Of a stretch of DNA of 64,000 nucleotides, positions 17,038 to 26,863 are shown one piece after another. The translations under genes and the position numbers were made by a program. The DNA is from Flavihumibacter profundi (GTDB lineage: Bacteria > Bacteroidota > Bacteroidia > Chitinophagales > Chitinophagaceae). The notes beneath the pieces are model-generated. The model was not told the DNA's origin, searched no databases, and worked only from the letters and a program-made list of their open reading frames with translations. Where the stretch lies: the NCBI RefSeq assembly GCF_020076305.1, contig NZ_JAIQXE010000003.1:744001-808000 (forward strand). Direction: 5' to 3'. Every line of letters starts with the position of its first letter. The stretch's first letter is position 1.

Positions 17038-19866
17038 ATGGACAAACGCCTCTTCCTTCTTGATGCCATGGCACTAATTTTCAGGGCCTATTACGCGTTG
17101 ATCCGCAGTCCGCGCATCACCTCCCAGGGAAAAAACACCAATGCCCAGTTCGGATTTACCAATGCCCTGCTGGAATTGATCAATAACCGCAAGCCTTCCC
17201 ATATGGCGGTTTGTTTTGATACGCACGCACCAACGGAGCGTCATACCGATTTTGCCGACTATAAGGCCAACCGGCAGGAAGCCCCCGAGGACCTGATCCT
17301 GGCAATCCCCGATATCAAAAAGATTATCCGCGGATTCAACATCCCCGTGATGGAACTGGATGGTTTCGAAGCCGATGACGTAGTAGGCACGCTCAGCAAA
17401 CAAGCGGCCGCTGCCGGGTATGAAGTTTATATGGTGACCCCCGATAAAGATTACGGGCAACTGGTATCTGAAAAGATTAAAATTTACAAACCTGGCTACC
17501 AGGGTGGCGATGTTGAGATTATGGGGCCTGAAGAGGTCTGCTCCAAATGGAATATCAAAACGGTAGACCAGGTCATCGATATCCTTGGCCTCATGGGAGA
17601 TGCGGTGGATAACATCCCCGGCATTCCCGGCGTAGGTGAAAAAACAGCAGCCAAATTGTTATCGGAATATGGTAACCTGGAAAACGTGCTGGCGAATGCC
17701 GACAACATAAAAGGAGCCCTTGGCGAAAAAGTACGTAATGGCAGGGAATCAGCAATCATGAGTAAAAAACTCGCCACCATAATAACTAATGTGCCGGTGG
17801 AGTTTCATGAAGAAGACTTCCGCCTGAAAGACTGGAACAAAGACGCATTAAAAGAAGTCTTTACAGAATTGGAATTCCGCACTTTTGCCAAAAGGGTATT
17901 GGGAGAAGAGCTGGCCATCAATACTACCTCATCCTCGCCGGTGGGTGTACAAACCGATCTTTTTGGAAATGTAGTCGCTGCCGCCAAACCCGTGAATAAC
18001 AGTGATACTGAAGATGAAGAAGGAACAGAAAATATCGTTGCGGTCGATAAAAATATCCACAATACCCCGCACCACTACGAATCGGTAGAAGGCGAAGACG
18101 GCATAGACGCACTGGTGAAAAGATTATCCCTGGAAACCGAGATCTGCTTCGATACCGAAACTACCAATATCGATGCCAATGACGCAGAACTGGTCGGACT
18201 CAGTTTTGCGACCCGCGAACATGAAGCCTTTTATGTGCCTTGTCCGGCGGACCAGAGTGCCACTAAAAAGATCCTCCTGCAATTCCAGCCCTTGTTTAGT
18301 GATACTACCAAAACCTGGGTCGGACAAAATATCAAGTATGACCTTCTTGTTTTGAAATGGTATGGCATTGAACTGGCCGGCAACTTATTCGATACCATGC
18401 TTGCCCATTATGTGATTGAGCCCGAAGGCAAGCGTGGCATGGATGTGCTGAGCGCAAAATACCTGGGCTACGAGCCGGTACATATTGAAGAACTTATCGG
18501 CAAAAAAGGAAAGAACCAGGGTAATATGCGCGATGTTGAACCCGAAAAGATTAAAGAATATGCAGCCGAGGATGCAGATATCACCCTGCAACTGAAACAC
18601 CGTTTCACACCGCTGCTGAAACAACTGGAAGTATCCGGGGTCTTCGAAAAAGTGGAGAACCCATTGGTGAAAGTACTCGCTGATATGGAGTTTGAAGGGA
18701 TTAAAGTAGATACAGAATTCCTGAAAGAATATTCTAAGGAACTTGAACGGGAAGCTAAAGCTGCCGAAGAGCGTGTATACCAGCAGGCCGGTGTTCGCTT
18801 TAACCTGGCATCCCCCAAACAACTGGGAGAAGTACTCTTCGATAAATTGCAGATTGATCCCAAAGCAAAAAAAACCAAGACCGGCCAATATGCTACGGGT
18901 GAAGACGTACTTGCCAAACTGGCCATGCAAAATCCTATAGTTGATGATATCCTGGCCTTCCGGGAATTAACCAAGCTGAAATCAACTTACGTGGATGCCC
19001 TACCCTTGATGATCAACCGAAAAACAGGCAGGGTGCATACATCCTATGCTCAGGCAGTAGCTGTTACAGGGAGGTTATCGAGTAATAATCCAAACCTGCA
19101 GAATATCCCGGTAAGGACGGAAAGGGGAAGGGAGATCAGGAAGGCATTTGTACCCCGCGACACCAACCATATCTTATTATCAGCCGATTATTCCCAGATC
19201 GAACTTCGCATTGTTGCTGCCATTAGTGCAGATCCGAACATGTGTGAGGCCTTCCGCCTCGGAAAAGATATCCATACTGCCACCGCAGCAAAAGTATTCG
19301 GGATCGATGAAACTGAAGTGACGAAAGACCAGCGCAGAAAGGCCAAGAGTGTAAACTTTGGTATTATATACGGTCAGGGGGCATTTGGACTTGCGGATAA
19401 CCTGGGCATAAGCCGTACAGAAGCCAAAGCGATCATTGATAATTATAAGAAAGAGTTCAGTGGCATTACCAGCTATATGGATGATACCATCAATTTTGCA
19501 AAGGAGAAAGGTTATGTGGAAACCCTGATGGGCAGGAAACGCTGGTTGCGGGATATCAATTCCTCCAACTTCACGGTAAGGGGCTTTGCAGAACGAAACG
19601 CCATCAACTCACCGATACAGGGTACCGCGGCTGACATGATCAAGCTGGCCATGACCGCAATGGATGCCGCCATAAAAAAAGCAAGGTTGCGCAGCAAAAT
19701 GATTCTGCAGGTGCATGATGAATTGGTATTTGATGCCCTTCGGGAAGAAGCGGAAATATTGAAACCACTGATCATCGAGTGTATGCAGAATGCTTTACCA
19801 CTGCCAAACAATGTGCCGGTTATTGCTGAAGTAGGCGAGGGCGAGAACTGGCTGGTTGCACATTGA
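17038..19866 (+). CDS. polA: DNA polymerase I
   Basis: 942 residues from ATG 17038 (MDKRLFLLDAMALIFRAYYAL). A longer frame begins at 17002 but adds no family sequence. The 5'-3' exonuclease domain (1-~290) includes FEADDVVGTL and GDAVDNIPGIPGVGEKTA. The 3'-5' exonuclease domain starts near 365 and keeps its metal residues (FDTETT, NIKYD, YAAEDAD), so proofreading should be active. The polymerase domain carries motif A (DYSQIELR), motif B (RRKAKSVNFGIIYG) and motif C (QVHDELVF). It acts in Okazaki maturation and repair. Confidence 0.97.
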   Translation: MDKRLFLLDAMALIFRAYYALIRSPRITSQGKNTNAQFGFTNALLELINNRKPSHMAVCFDTHAPTERHTDFADYKANRQEAPEDLILAIPDIKKIIRGFNIPVMELDGFEADDVVGTLSKQAAAAGYEVYMVTPDKDYGQLVSEKIKIYKPGYQGGDVEIMGPEEVCSKWNIKTVDQVIDILGLMGDAVDNIPGIPGVGEKTAAKLLSEYGNLENVLANADNIKGALGEKVRNGRESAIMSKKLATIITNVPVEFHEEDFRLKDWNKDALKEVFTELEFRTFAKRVLGEELAINTTSSSPVGVQTDLFGNVVAAAKPVNNSDTEDEEGTENIVAVDKNIHNTPHHYESVEGEDGIDALVKRLSLETEICFDTETTNIDANDAELVGLSFATREHEAFYVPCPADQSATKKILLQFQPLFSDTTKTWVGQNIKYDLLVLKWYGIELAGNLFDTMLAHYVIEPEGKRGMDVLSAKYLGYEPVHIEELIGKKGKNQGNMRDVEPEKIKEYAAEDADITLQLKHRFTPLLKQLEVSGVFEKVENPLVKVLADMEFEGIKVDTEFLKEYSKELEREAKAAEERVYQQAGVRFNLASPKQLGEVLFDKLQIDPKAKKTKTGQYATGEDVLAKLAMQNPIVDDILAFRELTKLKSTYVDALPLMINRKTGRVHTSYAQAVAVTGRLSSNNPNLQNIPVRTERGREIRKAFVPRDTNHILLSADYSQIELRIVAAISADPNMCEAFRLGKDIHTATAAKVFGIDETEVTKDQRRKAKSVNFGIIYGQGAFGLADNLGISRTEAKAIIDNYKKEFSGITSYMDDTINFAKEKGYVETLMGRKRWLRDINSSNFTVRGFAERNAINSPIQGTAADMIKLAMTAMDAAIKKARLRSKMILQVHDELVFDALREEAEILKPLIIECMQNALPLPNNVPVIAEVGEGENWLVAH

Positions 19867-19885
19867 TCCACCAAAATTAAAAACC

Positions 19886-20641
19886 ATGGATTGGTCCCCA
19901 TACTTTTTCATTGCGCGTTTAATAGGTACCCGTTATTTCCTTTTTGCGGGAATAGCTTTCCTGTTGGGGTATGTTATATTCCGCAAAAAGATCCAGGGGA
20001 AAAAGATCCAGGGAAAGTTCCCGCAGGACAAAGATTATTTCCGGGAGATCGGTTATTCTATCCTTACCATTTTCATTTTCGCAGCAGTTCCTGTACTACT
20101 AATATATAATAATAGCATCCGGCCATTAACCATGTATTATACTGAAATCGGGCAACATGGATGGGGTTACTTTTTTGGTGCCTTCCCGATCATGTTAATA
20201 GTGCATGATACCTATTTCTACTGGACCCACCGGCTGATGCACCATCCAAAAATTTTCAGGTATTTCCACCTGGTCCACCATAAGTCAACAAATCCGTCAC
20301 CATGGGCAGCGTATTCGTTCCACCCGCTGGAAGCTATTGTGGAAGCTGGCGTGGTAGTGGTCTTCCTGTTCATAATGCCAATACATAAACTGCACCTGGG
20401 CCTCTTTTTCCTGTTCATGATCATATATAACGTTTATGGTCACCTGGGTTATGAATTGTATCCTAAAAGCTTCAGCAGGAACCGCATCGGAAGGTGGATC
20501 AATACTTCGGTGAACCATAACCAGCACCACCAGTACTTTAAGGGGAATTATGGACTGTATTTTTTATTCTGGGACCGGGTAATGGGCACGATCCGCCCTG
20601 ATTACGAACAATTTTTCGAGGAGGTAAAATCAAGACAATGA
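19886..20641 (+). CDS. Sterol desaturase / fatty acid hydroxylase superfamily protein
   Basis: 251 residues from ATG 19886 (MDWSPYFFIARL). The di-iron histidine motifs of the family are present: HDTYFYWTHRLMHH, HLVHHKS and NHNQHHQY. It has about four membrane segments. Members hydroxylate or desaturate membrane lipids, and the substrate cannot be told. A 15 bp tandem duplication near 19985-20014 encodes KKIQGKKIQG in the cytoplasmic loop. It starts 19 bp after polA, and its stop overlaps the start of the next gene (ATGA). Confidence 0.88.
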   Translation: MDWSPYFFIARLIGTRYFLFAGIAFLLGYVIFRKKIQGKKIQGKFPQDKDYFREIGYSILTIFIFAAVPVLLIYNNSIRPLTMYYTEIGQHGWGYFFGAFPIMLIVHDTYFYWTHRLMHHPKIFRYFHLVHHKSTNPSPWAAYSFHPLEAIVEAGVVVVFLFIMPIHKLHLGLFFLFMIIYNVYGHLGYELYPKSFSRNRIGRWINTSVNHNQHHQYFKGNYGLYFLFWDRVMGTIRPDYEQFFEEVKSRQ

Positions 20642-21291
20642 CACCTACACTTTATTATTGTTATGATGCCTATTGCGGCTGGTGTTACGGGTTTAGTCCG
20701 GTCATCAAAAACATATACGAATTATATGCTGACCGCATTGCATTCGAAGTCTTATCCGGGGGAATGATCCTTCCTGAGGAACCTCGTCACATCAGCATAA
20801 TGGCCGGCTATATCAGCGAGTCATACCAATCGGTAGAAGAACTTACAGGTGTCAGGTTTGGTGAAGACTACCTCTGGCATATTTTTAATCCAGGTGAGAG
20901 CGACTGGTACCCCAATTCAGAAAAGCCTGCCATTGCATTATGCATCCTCAAGGAATATTACCCCGACCGGCAGGTAGAGTTTGCGTCCGACCTGCAGTAT
21001 GCCTTACATTATGAAGGCCGTGACCTTTGCGATAATGAGTCATACAGGCACCTGATTGATAAATATAACCTGGATGCAAAGGACTTTTATGAGCGGTTGG
21101 AAAGTGAAGACTATAAAGAAAAAGCCTATTATGAATTCGCACTTTGCAAGCAGCTCCAGGTGACCGGTTACCCAAGCGTACTGATACAGGTAAGCGAAAC
21201 GAAATTCTTCCTGCTGTCAAGAGGATATACCGACCAGAATACACTAGTACAAAGAATCGAAGCGGTGCTGGCTGACCTGAATAAAAACTAA
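20638..21291 (+). CDS. DsbA-family thioredoxin-fold protein
   Basis: 217 residues. The redox motif CGWC lies at 14-17 (YDAYCGWCYGF), the cis-Pro is in VTGYPSVLI, and the helical insert lies in between, as in cytosolic DsbA/FrnE-like proteins. There is no signal peptide, so it probably acts in the cytoplasm in thiol redox or as a glutathione-S-transferase-kappa-like enzyme. It is translationally coupled to the preceding sterol-desaturase-family gene by a 4 bp overlap. Confidence 0.85.
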   Translation: MTPTLYYCYDAYCGWCYGFSPVIKNIYELYADRIAFEVLSGGMILPEEPRHISIMAGYISESYQSVEELTGVRFGEDYLWHIFNPGESDWYPNSEKPAIALCILKEYYPDRQVEFASDLQYALHYEGRDLCDNESYRHLIDKYNLDAKDFYERLESEDYKEKAYYEFALCKQLQVTGYPSVLIQVSETKFFLLSRGYTDQNTLVQRIEAVLADLNKN

Positions 21292-21712
21292 GCCGTTCAT
21301 CAAAAAAGTAAAAAAAGAAAAGGTCGTTCCGTAACTTTACACTTTCCGGCCGCACCGGTATTAAATTATCCCAGGGAACCCTCAGGGAGAAAAGACTGGA
21401 GACTCTGCTTCAGTAAGGCTTATACCAATACTATTAGGTTAGAAAGGGCAATCTGATTATTAGCACCATTTTACAAACAAACTTTTCCTGTTCGATCAGG
21501 TACAGACCTTGTTGAATAGGAAAAATGAAGAATTTAATGACTAAAATCAGAAACATACTAAACTAAAATCATGTATTGCCGCGGCAAGGTATTTTAATTT
21601 CGATTTAGATATTATCTATTGTACGCTTGAAATTATCAAGGGGCTTGGTTATTCATTTAGCCGGGTTTTTTGGTATCTGCTGAATTAATCAATTTTTTAA
21701 CAAACCACTAAT
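21292..21712. other. Gene-free stretch with one perfect palindrome
   Basis: No coding sequence is credible in these 421 bp. The 12 bp perfect palindrome TTGCCGCGGCAA lies at 21576-21587 in AT-rich sequence, 125 bp before the barrel gene. It could be an operator. TAACTTTA near 21339 weakly resembles a -7 box. No riboswitch fold that I know fits. Confidence 0.4.
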
Positions 21713-22372
21713 ATGAGAAAATCCATTGTTGTTTTTGCCACAGTATTGTGTGCCAGCTTATCGCTAAGGGCCCAGGAATTAAGACTGAACGCTTATGCCG
21801 GGTATGTTTTTGATGACAGGGTTGACGGGTATACTAGTAATACCAATTATTATGACGCTACAATTAAAGGTGGATTCACCTGGGGAGCCGGACTGGAATA
21901 TATGCTAGGAAAAGAACAGGGTGTCGAACTGAGTTATATCCGCCAGGATACCAAAGCCCCTACAACTTACTTTGATTATACTTCAATCCCCCAGGGCACA
22001 AAGCAGAAAGAATTTGATATGGCTTTAAATTGGATCATGCTTGGTGGAAACCACTATTTTGTCAACAACCCAAAAGTTGAGCCTTATTTTGGTATGCAAC
22101 TGGGTGCAGCCATTATCGATGTGTCTAACACAGTTGAGGGTGGTAGTGGCAGTGCAACAAAATTCGCATGGGGATTCAGGGGCGGTGTAAATGTTTGGGC
22201 CAGTGAAAAAGTCGGTATAAAACTGCAGGCCAACCTGATGTCTGCCGTTCAGGCATTTGGTGCCGGACTTTATGTTGGAACCGGTGGAGGTGGTGCTGGT
22301 GTAAGTACCTACTCTTCCATGTTGCAGTTTGGCTTAGGCGGCGGACTTGTATTTCGCCTTAAATCAAAATAA
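21713..22372 (+). CDS. Outer membrane beta-barrel protein
   Basis: 219 residues. The signal peptide is MRKSIVVFATVLCASLSLRA. It is followed by alternating aromatic/hydrophobic strands (LRLNAYAGYVFDD, TWGAGLEYMLG, GVELSYIRQDT) and ends with the strand LGGGLVFRLKSK, typical of 8-strand OmpX/OmpW-like barrels. The ligand is unknown. It is first in a run of four same-strand envelope genes. Confidence 0.8.
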   Translation: MRKSIVVFATVLCASLSLRAQELRLNAYAGYVFDDRVDGYTSNTNYYDATIKGGFTWGAGLEYMLGKEQGVELSYIRQDTKAPTTYFDYTSIPQGTKQKEFDMALNWIMLGGNHYFVNNPKVEPYFGMQLGAAIIDVSNTVEGGSGSATKFAWGFRGGVNVWASEKVGIKLQANLMSAVQAFGAGLYVGTGGGGAGVSTYSSMLQFGLGGGLVFRLKSK

Positions 22373-22451
22373 TCCAAACCCGTATAGTTCATTAAACCTC
22401 TTCCCTGGTTAATGCAACGGACCAGGGAAATTAACCATAAAAAAACAGGAT

Positions 22452-23084
22452 ATGATAACAAAAAATTCATCCAGGGGCTTATTAAAAATATTGCTATCCG
22501 TAGCATTATTTTCAGCCTGTACACCCAGTTCTCCGGACTATATTGCAGACTATGACCTCGTGTATACGAAGGAGAGATCGGGTTATGATTTCAGTGCCGT
22601 GCATACTTATTTCCTTCCGGACTCAGTGGCACATGTAGGTGGAGATTCTAAACACATTTATGATTCAACAATTTTAAAAAGCCTTAAGACTAATCTCGAT
22701 GCGCTTGGCTGGACCAGGTTGACCGAAACCGGAACAGAAAAAGCTGATGTTATGGTATTTCCTGCCGCAAATGAAGTGACCTATGCCTCTTGTACTGCGT
22801 ATTGCTGGTATTGTTACTGGGGCTGGTACCCGGGTTGGGGATACTATCCACCTTACCCAGGATATGGATGGGGATACCCATCAGATATTGTTTGCGCCTC
22901 CTATAATACAGGTACAGTGGTCGTAACCATGACTGACCCAAACAAAGCAGCCAATGATACCATCCCTGTTGCCTGGGTAGGTATACTCAATGGCCTGCTG
23001 GAGGGCTCACAAGCTGAAATTACTTCCCGCATCAATACAAACATTGACCAGATGTTTATTCAATCTCCTTACCTCAAACAATAA
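22452..23084 (+). CDS. DUF4136-like lipoprotein
   Basis: 210 residues. The lipobox LFSAC ends the hydrophobic leader near residue 23, so this is a lipoprotein. The core matches the DUF4136 style (FSAVHTYFLPD, LKTNLDALGWTRL, ADVMVFPA, the C-terminal INTNIDQMF). A Trp/Tyr/Gly/Pro-rich insert lies near 118-142 (CYWGWYPGWGYYPPYPG). Members are envelope lipoproteins of unknown function. It lies between two beta-barrel genes. Confidence 0.78.
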   Translation: MITKNSSRGLLKILLSVALFSACTPSSPDYIADYDLVYTKERSGYDFSAVHTYFLPDSVAHVGGDSKHIYDSTILKSLKTNLDALGWTRLTETGTEKADVMVFPAANEVTYASCTAYCWYCYWGWYPGWGYYPPYPGYGWGYPSDIVCASYNTGTVVVTMTDPNKAANDTIPVAWVGILNGLLEGSQAEITSRINTNIDQMFIQSPYLKQ

Positions 23085-23094
23085 ATTGACCTCC

Positions 23095-23703
23095 ATGAGA
23101 AAGATAATTTTAATGACAATATGTGTCCTTGGGAGCGGCTTTATGCTTGCCGGATACGCACAAAAAGTTGGTGAGTTTTCCTATCAGGCTTCTTTCCCTA
23201 CAGGTAAATTCGGCGATTTTATCGGAAAGACAAGTTGGGTTGGCTTTAGTGGAGGCGGAAGGGGATACCTGAAGAGTAACGAGCAGTTATCCATAGGCGG
23301 TAGTTTAAGCTGGTTTTATATGGCTGATAAGAAAGGAAAACAAACCTTTACGGGTCCTGAAGGTGGCGTTACTACTGGCAACCTGACTAATTTTACCAAT
23401 ATTTACGGGTTGATGGCAGTAATACAATATGACCTCAAAAAAAGAAATGAAAAAAAGGTTCCCTATATAAGGGGCGGACTGGGTGGCGCATACCAGAACC
23501 AGAACTCAGATATTGGCATATACAGGATCCAGAACGATGGTTTCCAGTTTATGATGAATGCTGAAGCCGGTGTAAATTTTAATATGTCCGCTAATAATGG
23601 TATTGTATTGGCAGCAACCTATCATTACCTGCCCGAAGCAAGCGGTATGGTGACTACCAGTTTCTTTGGTATAAAGCTAGCCGTTACCAGTTTCAGCTAT
23701 TGA
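23095..23703 (+). CDS. Outer membrane beta-barrel protein
   Basis: 202 residues from ATG 23095 (MRKIILMTICVLGSGFMLAGYA, a signal peptide). The open frame runs further upstream through the end of the previous gene but only as a shadow. Barrel-like strands follow (FSYQASFPTGKFGDFI, LSIGGSLSWFYMAD, YIRGGLGGAYQN, FFGIKLAVTSFSY end). It begins 10 bp after the DUF4136 stop and is probably in the same operon. Confidence 0.78.
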   Translation: MRKIILMTICVLGSGFMLAGYAQKVGEFSYQASFPTGKFGDFIGKTSWVGFSGGGRGYLKSNEQLSIGGSLSWFYMADKKGKQTFTGPEGGVTTGNLTNFTNIYGLMAVIQYDLKKRNEKKVPYIRGGLGGAYQNQNSDIGIYRIQNDGFQFMMNAEAGVNFNMSANNGIVLAATYHYLPEASGMVTTSFFGIKLAVTSFSY

Positions 23704-23731
23704 GGGATAATAATTTATTAATTCACGCAAA

Positions 23732-24514
23732 ATGAGAAAATGTACCGCTGTTCTCAGGCCTTCCATTTTGGGGATGCTTATATTTATTACCCATTTATCG
23801 TTTGCCCAGGATAGCACTGTTACAGATAAGAAGAAAAAAAGTGAAGAGCGTGAGTACATGAATGTTGTCCGTTATAACCTGTCGGGGCCAATTATGTTTG
23901 GCCCCGGCTATGTTGTATTCGGGTATGAACGGGTAATTAATGAGCACCATAGTTTCTCAATAAATATGGGCAAGACCGCCCTTCCTAAATTGAAGACTAT
24001 TGTTTTAGACAGTTTTCAGACTTCGCATGACTTCAAAAATACCGGGTTAAACATTTCAATGGATTACAGGTTTTACCTGGCTAAGGAAAACAGGTACAGC
24101 GCACCACACGGCCTGTATATCGGGCCATATTATTCCTTTAACACATTTGCCAGGAATAATGATTGGACCGCAGTAGTTGAAAGCAGTGACAAGTATGCAA
24201 AATCCGAATCGTCGCTGAATATTCATACACTTGGATTTGAATTAGGCTACCAGTTCGTATTCTGGAAAAGGCTAACGCTTGATCTTGTTGTGGTTGGGCC
24301 CGGCATAGCCAGGTACGACCTGAAATCAACTGTTGAAGGAAATATCGATCCGGCAAACAAGGAACAAATATTGGAAGCAATCAATAAAGTTTTCACCCAG
24401 AAGTTTCCCGGAATGGATATTGCCATTGGGGATAACACACTTACGGGTTCAGGAACAGTAGGTACCTGGAATATTGGTTACCGTTATCTCTTCCAGGTTG
24501 GATTCAGGTTCTGA
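23732..24514 (+). CDS. Outer membrane beta-barrel protein (DUF3575-like)
   Basis: 260 residues. The signal peptide runs to about residue 25 (LIFITHLSFAQ). A Lys-rich linker precedes strands YNLSGPIMFGPGYVVFGYERV, the GLYIGPYYSF segment and the final WNIGYRYLFQVGFRF ending in Phe, as expected for a BAM substrate. It is similar in style to DUF3575 proteins. The function is unknown. It is 28 bp after the previous barrel gene. Confidence 0.75.
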   Translation: MRKCTAVLRPSILGMLIFITHLSFAQDSTVTDKKKKSEEREYMNVVRYNLSGPIMFGPGYVVFGYERVINEHHSFSINMGKTALPKLKTIVLDSFQTSHDFKNTGLNISMDYRFYLAKENRYSAPHGLYIGPYYSFNTFARNNDWTAVVESSDKYAKSESSLNIHTLGFELGYQFVFWKRLTLDLVVVGPGIARYDLKSTVEGNIDPANKEQILEAINKVFTQKFPGMDIAIGDNTLTGSGTVGTWNIGYRYLFQVGFRF

Positions 24515-24556
24515 TCGGTTTTTGCATACTTTAATCTAACTTTCATGAAATAATTC

Positions 24557-25660
24557 ATGGAGCCTTCAACATCTTCCCCGAACCTGAACTATATTGAGAA
24601 AGCCCTGTTGCTGCTCTTCGTTCTTATCCTTTTGTACAATATATACGCTGTATTGGGGGTTTTCCTGGGTGTGTTCACCTATGCAATAATTCTATCCGTT
24701 TCTTTTTATTCATTATTTGAAAAAGTTGTAGCCCGCTTCTTCAAGGGTAAGCGGAAACTTGCTTCTACCATATACGCAATCCTGGCAATAGTCCTGATTG
24801 CTGTTCCTCTCTTTTTAATTCTATCAAAACTAGCAGGATTTATATTTGATGCACAACAATGGATTTCCGGTGTTAAAAGCGGGAATGTTCCACCTCTCCG
24901 GGAAGGCATAAAGGATTTACCGGTTATAGGAGAGCGCATAGCCGCTTTCTGGGTGGACTTTTCAAATGATCCCGAAAAGTTTTTAGGTGCCCATAGGGCA
25001 AAGATTATATCCATATTAGGTCATTTATTATCAGGTGGCCTTGGCATTCTTGGTGCCGGTTTTGAAATAATACTGGGCATCATAATTTCTGCAATTATCC
25101 TTGCTAAAGGATCAAAAACCACTGCTCCTATATACAGTATTATGAATAAACTGGTTGGGGAAGAAACTAGTTCCGCAATCATTGGAGTTGCCGGCAGGGC
25201 TATTAAAGGTGTTTCCATAGGTGTTATGGGAAATGCATTTTTAGGTGGCATCCTGGGCTGGATTGGTTTTACTATTGCAGGAATTAAAATCGCGGCAATC
25301 CTTGCAGCACTTACCTTTTTCCTGATGTTGATACAGGTTGGGCCGCTACTTGTTATATTACCCGTTGCTATCTGGCTTGGATCAACCGGCCAGACTGGTA
25401 TGACCATTTTTTTTAGTATTTATGGAATAGTGGTGTTAATGGGCGTTGATAATATACTTAAACCCATACTTATTGGAAAAAGCGGACAGATGCCGGTACT
25501 GGTTCTCTTCCTCGGTGTTGTTGGTGGTATGTCTGCCTGGGGGTTTACCGGTATGTTCAAAGGGGCTATCATGATAGCTATATTTTATACCATCTTCCAA
25601 TCGTGGTTAGGAATTAAACAAGGCAAAGAAATCGCACCAAATCCCGAAATAGCGCAATAG
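24557..25660 (+). CDS. AI-2E family transporter
   Basis: 367 residues with about eight membrane segments. The two-part layout (helices at 15-90, a soluble region at ~100-150, then helices to ~350) and the blocks VGPLLVILPVAIWL and DNILKPILIGKSGQMPVLVLFLGVVGG are those of the AI-2E (PerM/YdiK) family. Members have been tied to export of autoinducer-2 or to ion exchange, so the substrate is open. It converges with the amidohydrolase gene 14 bp away. Confidence 0.88.
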   Translation: MEPSTSSPNLNYIEKALLLLFVLILLYNIYAVLGVFLGVFTYAIILSVSFYSLFEKVVARFFKGKRKLASTIYAILAIVLIAVPLFLILSKLAGFIFDAQQWISGVKSGNVPPLREGIKDLPVIGERIAAFWVDFSNDPEKFLGAHRAKIISILGHLLSGGLGILGAGFEIILGIIISAIILAKGSKTTAPIYSIMNKLVGEETSSAIIGVAGRAIKGVSIGVMGNAFLGGILGWIGFTIAGIKIAAILAALTFFLMLIQVGPLLVILPVAIWLGSTGQTGMTIFFSIYGIVVLMGVDNILKPILIGKSGQMPVLVLFLGVVGGMSAWGFTGMFKGAIMIAIFYTIFQSWLGIKQGKEIAPNPEIAQ

Positions 25661-25674
25661 ATTTAAAGGGTCCC

Positions 25675-26838
25675 TTACTCCTGTTTAGCTACACCTGAAG
25701 ATGGTGTAGGAGCCGGAATGACATCGGGATCATTGGCATGTGCTTTTTCCCATGCCCTTACTTTAATTCTCGCTGCATCAAACAAACGCTCATAATTACC
25801 TTTTAGTAATTTGTAACGGGCATCTGGGGTCAGCTGGGCCAGTAACGGTGTATACATGTTATATATCTTCAGGTATTTTTCCTGAGTTGCCGGTGCAACT
25901 TCATCAGTACCGAAAAGAAACCTGTCGGGATACTTATTGATTACAGCTGCAGTGGCTTTTATTGCTTCAGGGGAAGAAACAATATACTTAGCAACTTCAT
26001 CCCAGGAAATGTCGATATACACATGCTGGGTTTCAGGATTACCTAAAGCAATTTCCAAAAGCCGGAGCTGGTCGTGTATTGGCTGCACTACCCTGCCCAG
26101 CCCACAATGGGCCCAGATGATAGTTGCATCCTTATGCCTTCTGAAAAGGTCGCCAATCTGTTTAACCAGGTAAGGATCCTGTCCGGATTTAGGATATGGC
26201 ATATCAATATCATTATGAAGGATAACCAACAAACCTGCCTCCGCAGCAAAATCAAGGATCTTGTCGAGTGCCGGATTATTCAGAGATGCTGTTTCACCGC
26301 TAATCTTGGAAGATACAAACTCCTTATGGATCGAAAACTCACCGATACCGCTGAATACCCCTGGAAAAACCTTCAAGACCCTTTTTATATGGTCTGCAGC
26401 ATACATATCGGCCGGATTGAAACCGGTGATCATAGGATCAAACCGCTTCTGTTGCTCTGGTCGCAGGGATTTATAAGCCATGGCAATAAAAGCATCCGTA
26501 AAAGAATAATAATACAGGGGCGCGTCTGAAGCGAGGTAATAACTGGGGGCAAAATTTCCTGTATTGCCATAGGACCATTGTTGCTGTAAGGGTATGCCAA
26601 ATAATGCCACCCTGCCCACTTTATCTCCCATAATATCCAGGAACTTATTGATATTAGTACCTTCCTGGATATAATTGGTAAGGTGAAAATGCGAGTCATT
26701 TAGTTCGTAATTCACAGGTGGAGCTGAAACCGGAGGCTTGGTTGCTGATTTTTTTGCCTGTGAGTAAGCTGGTGTACTTACAAGAGAAATTATTCCTGCC
26801 AGTAAGAATACAGCAAGGTTAACAAAATTGTTTTTCAT
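25675..26838 (-). CDS. Exported amidohydrolase (TIM-barrel metal hydrolase)
   Basis: 387 residues. The signal peptide MKNNFVNLAVFLLAGIISLV is followed by a Lys/Pro linker. The core has the metal motif DSHFHL near 50, GEFSIH, LVILHNDIDMPYP, IWAHCGLGR and RFLFGTDE, the layout of the amidohydrolase_2 superfamily. It is predicted to be periplasmic. It lies 25 bp downstream of a porin gene and near an exported glutaminase, so a role in scavenging an amide or peptide-like nutrient is plausible. The substrate is not known. Confidence 0.8.
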   Translation of the reverse strand: MKNNFVNLAVFLLAGIISLVSTPAYSQAKKSATKPPVSAPPVNYELNDSHFHLTNYIQEGTNINKFLDIMGDKVGRVALFGIPLQQQWSYGNTGNFAPSYYLASDAPLYYYSFTDAFIAMAYKSLRPEQQKRFDPMITGFNPADMYAADHIKRVLKVFPGVFSGIGEFSIHKEFVSSKISGETASLNNPALDKILDFAAEAGLLVILHNDIDMPYPKSGQDPYLVKQIGDLFRRHKDATIIWAHCGLGRVVQPIHDQLRLLEIALGNPETQHVYIDISWDEVAKYIVSSPEAIKATAAVINKYPDRFLFGTDEVAPATQEKYLKIYNMYTPLLAQLTPDARYKLLKGNYERLFDAARIKVRAWEKAHANDPDVIPAPTPSSGVAKQE

Positions 26839-26863
26839 GTCCCTCGTTTAAATAATTAAATAC

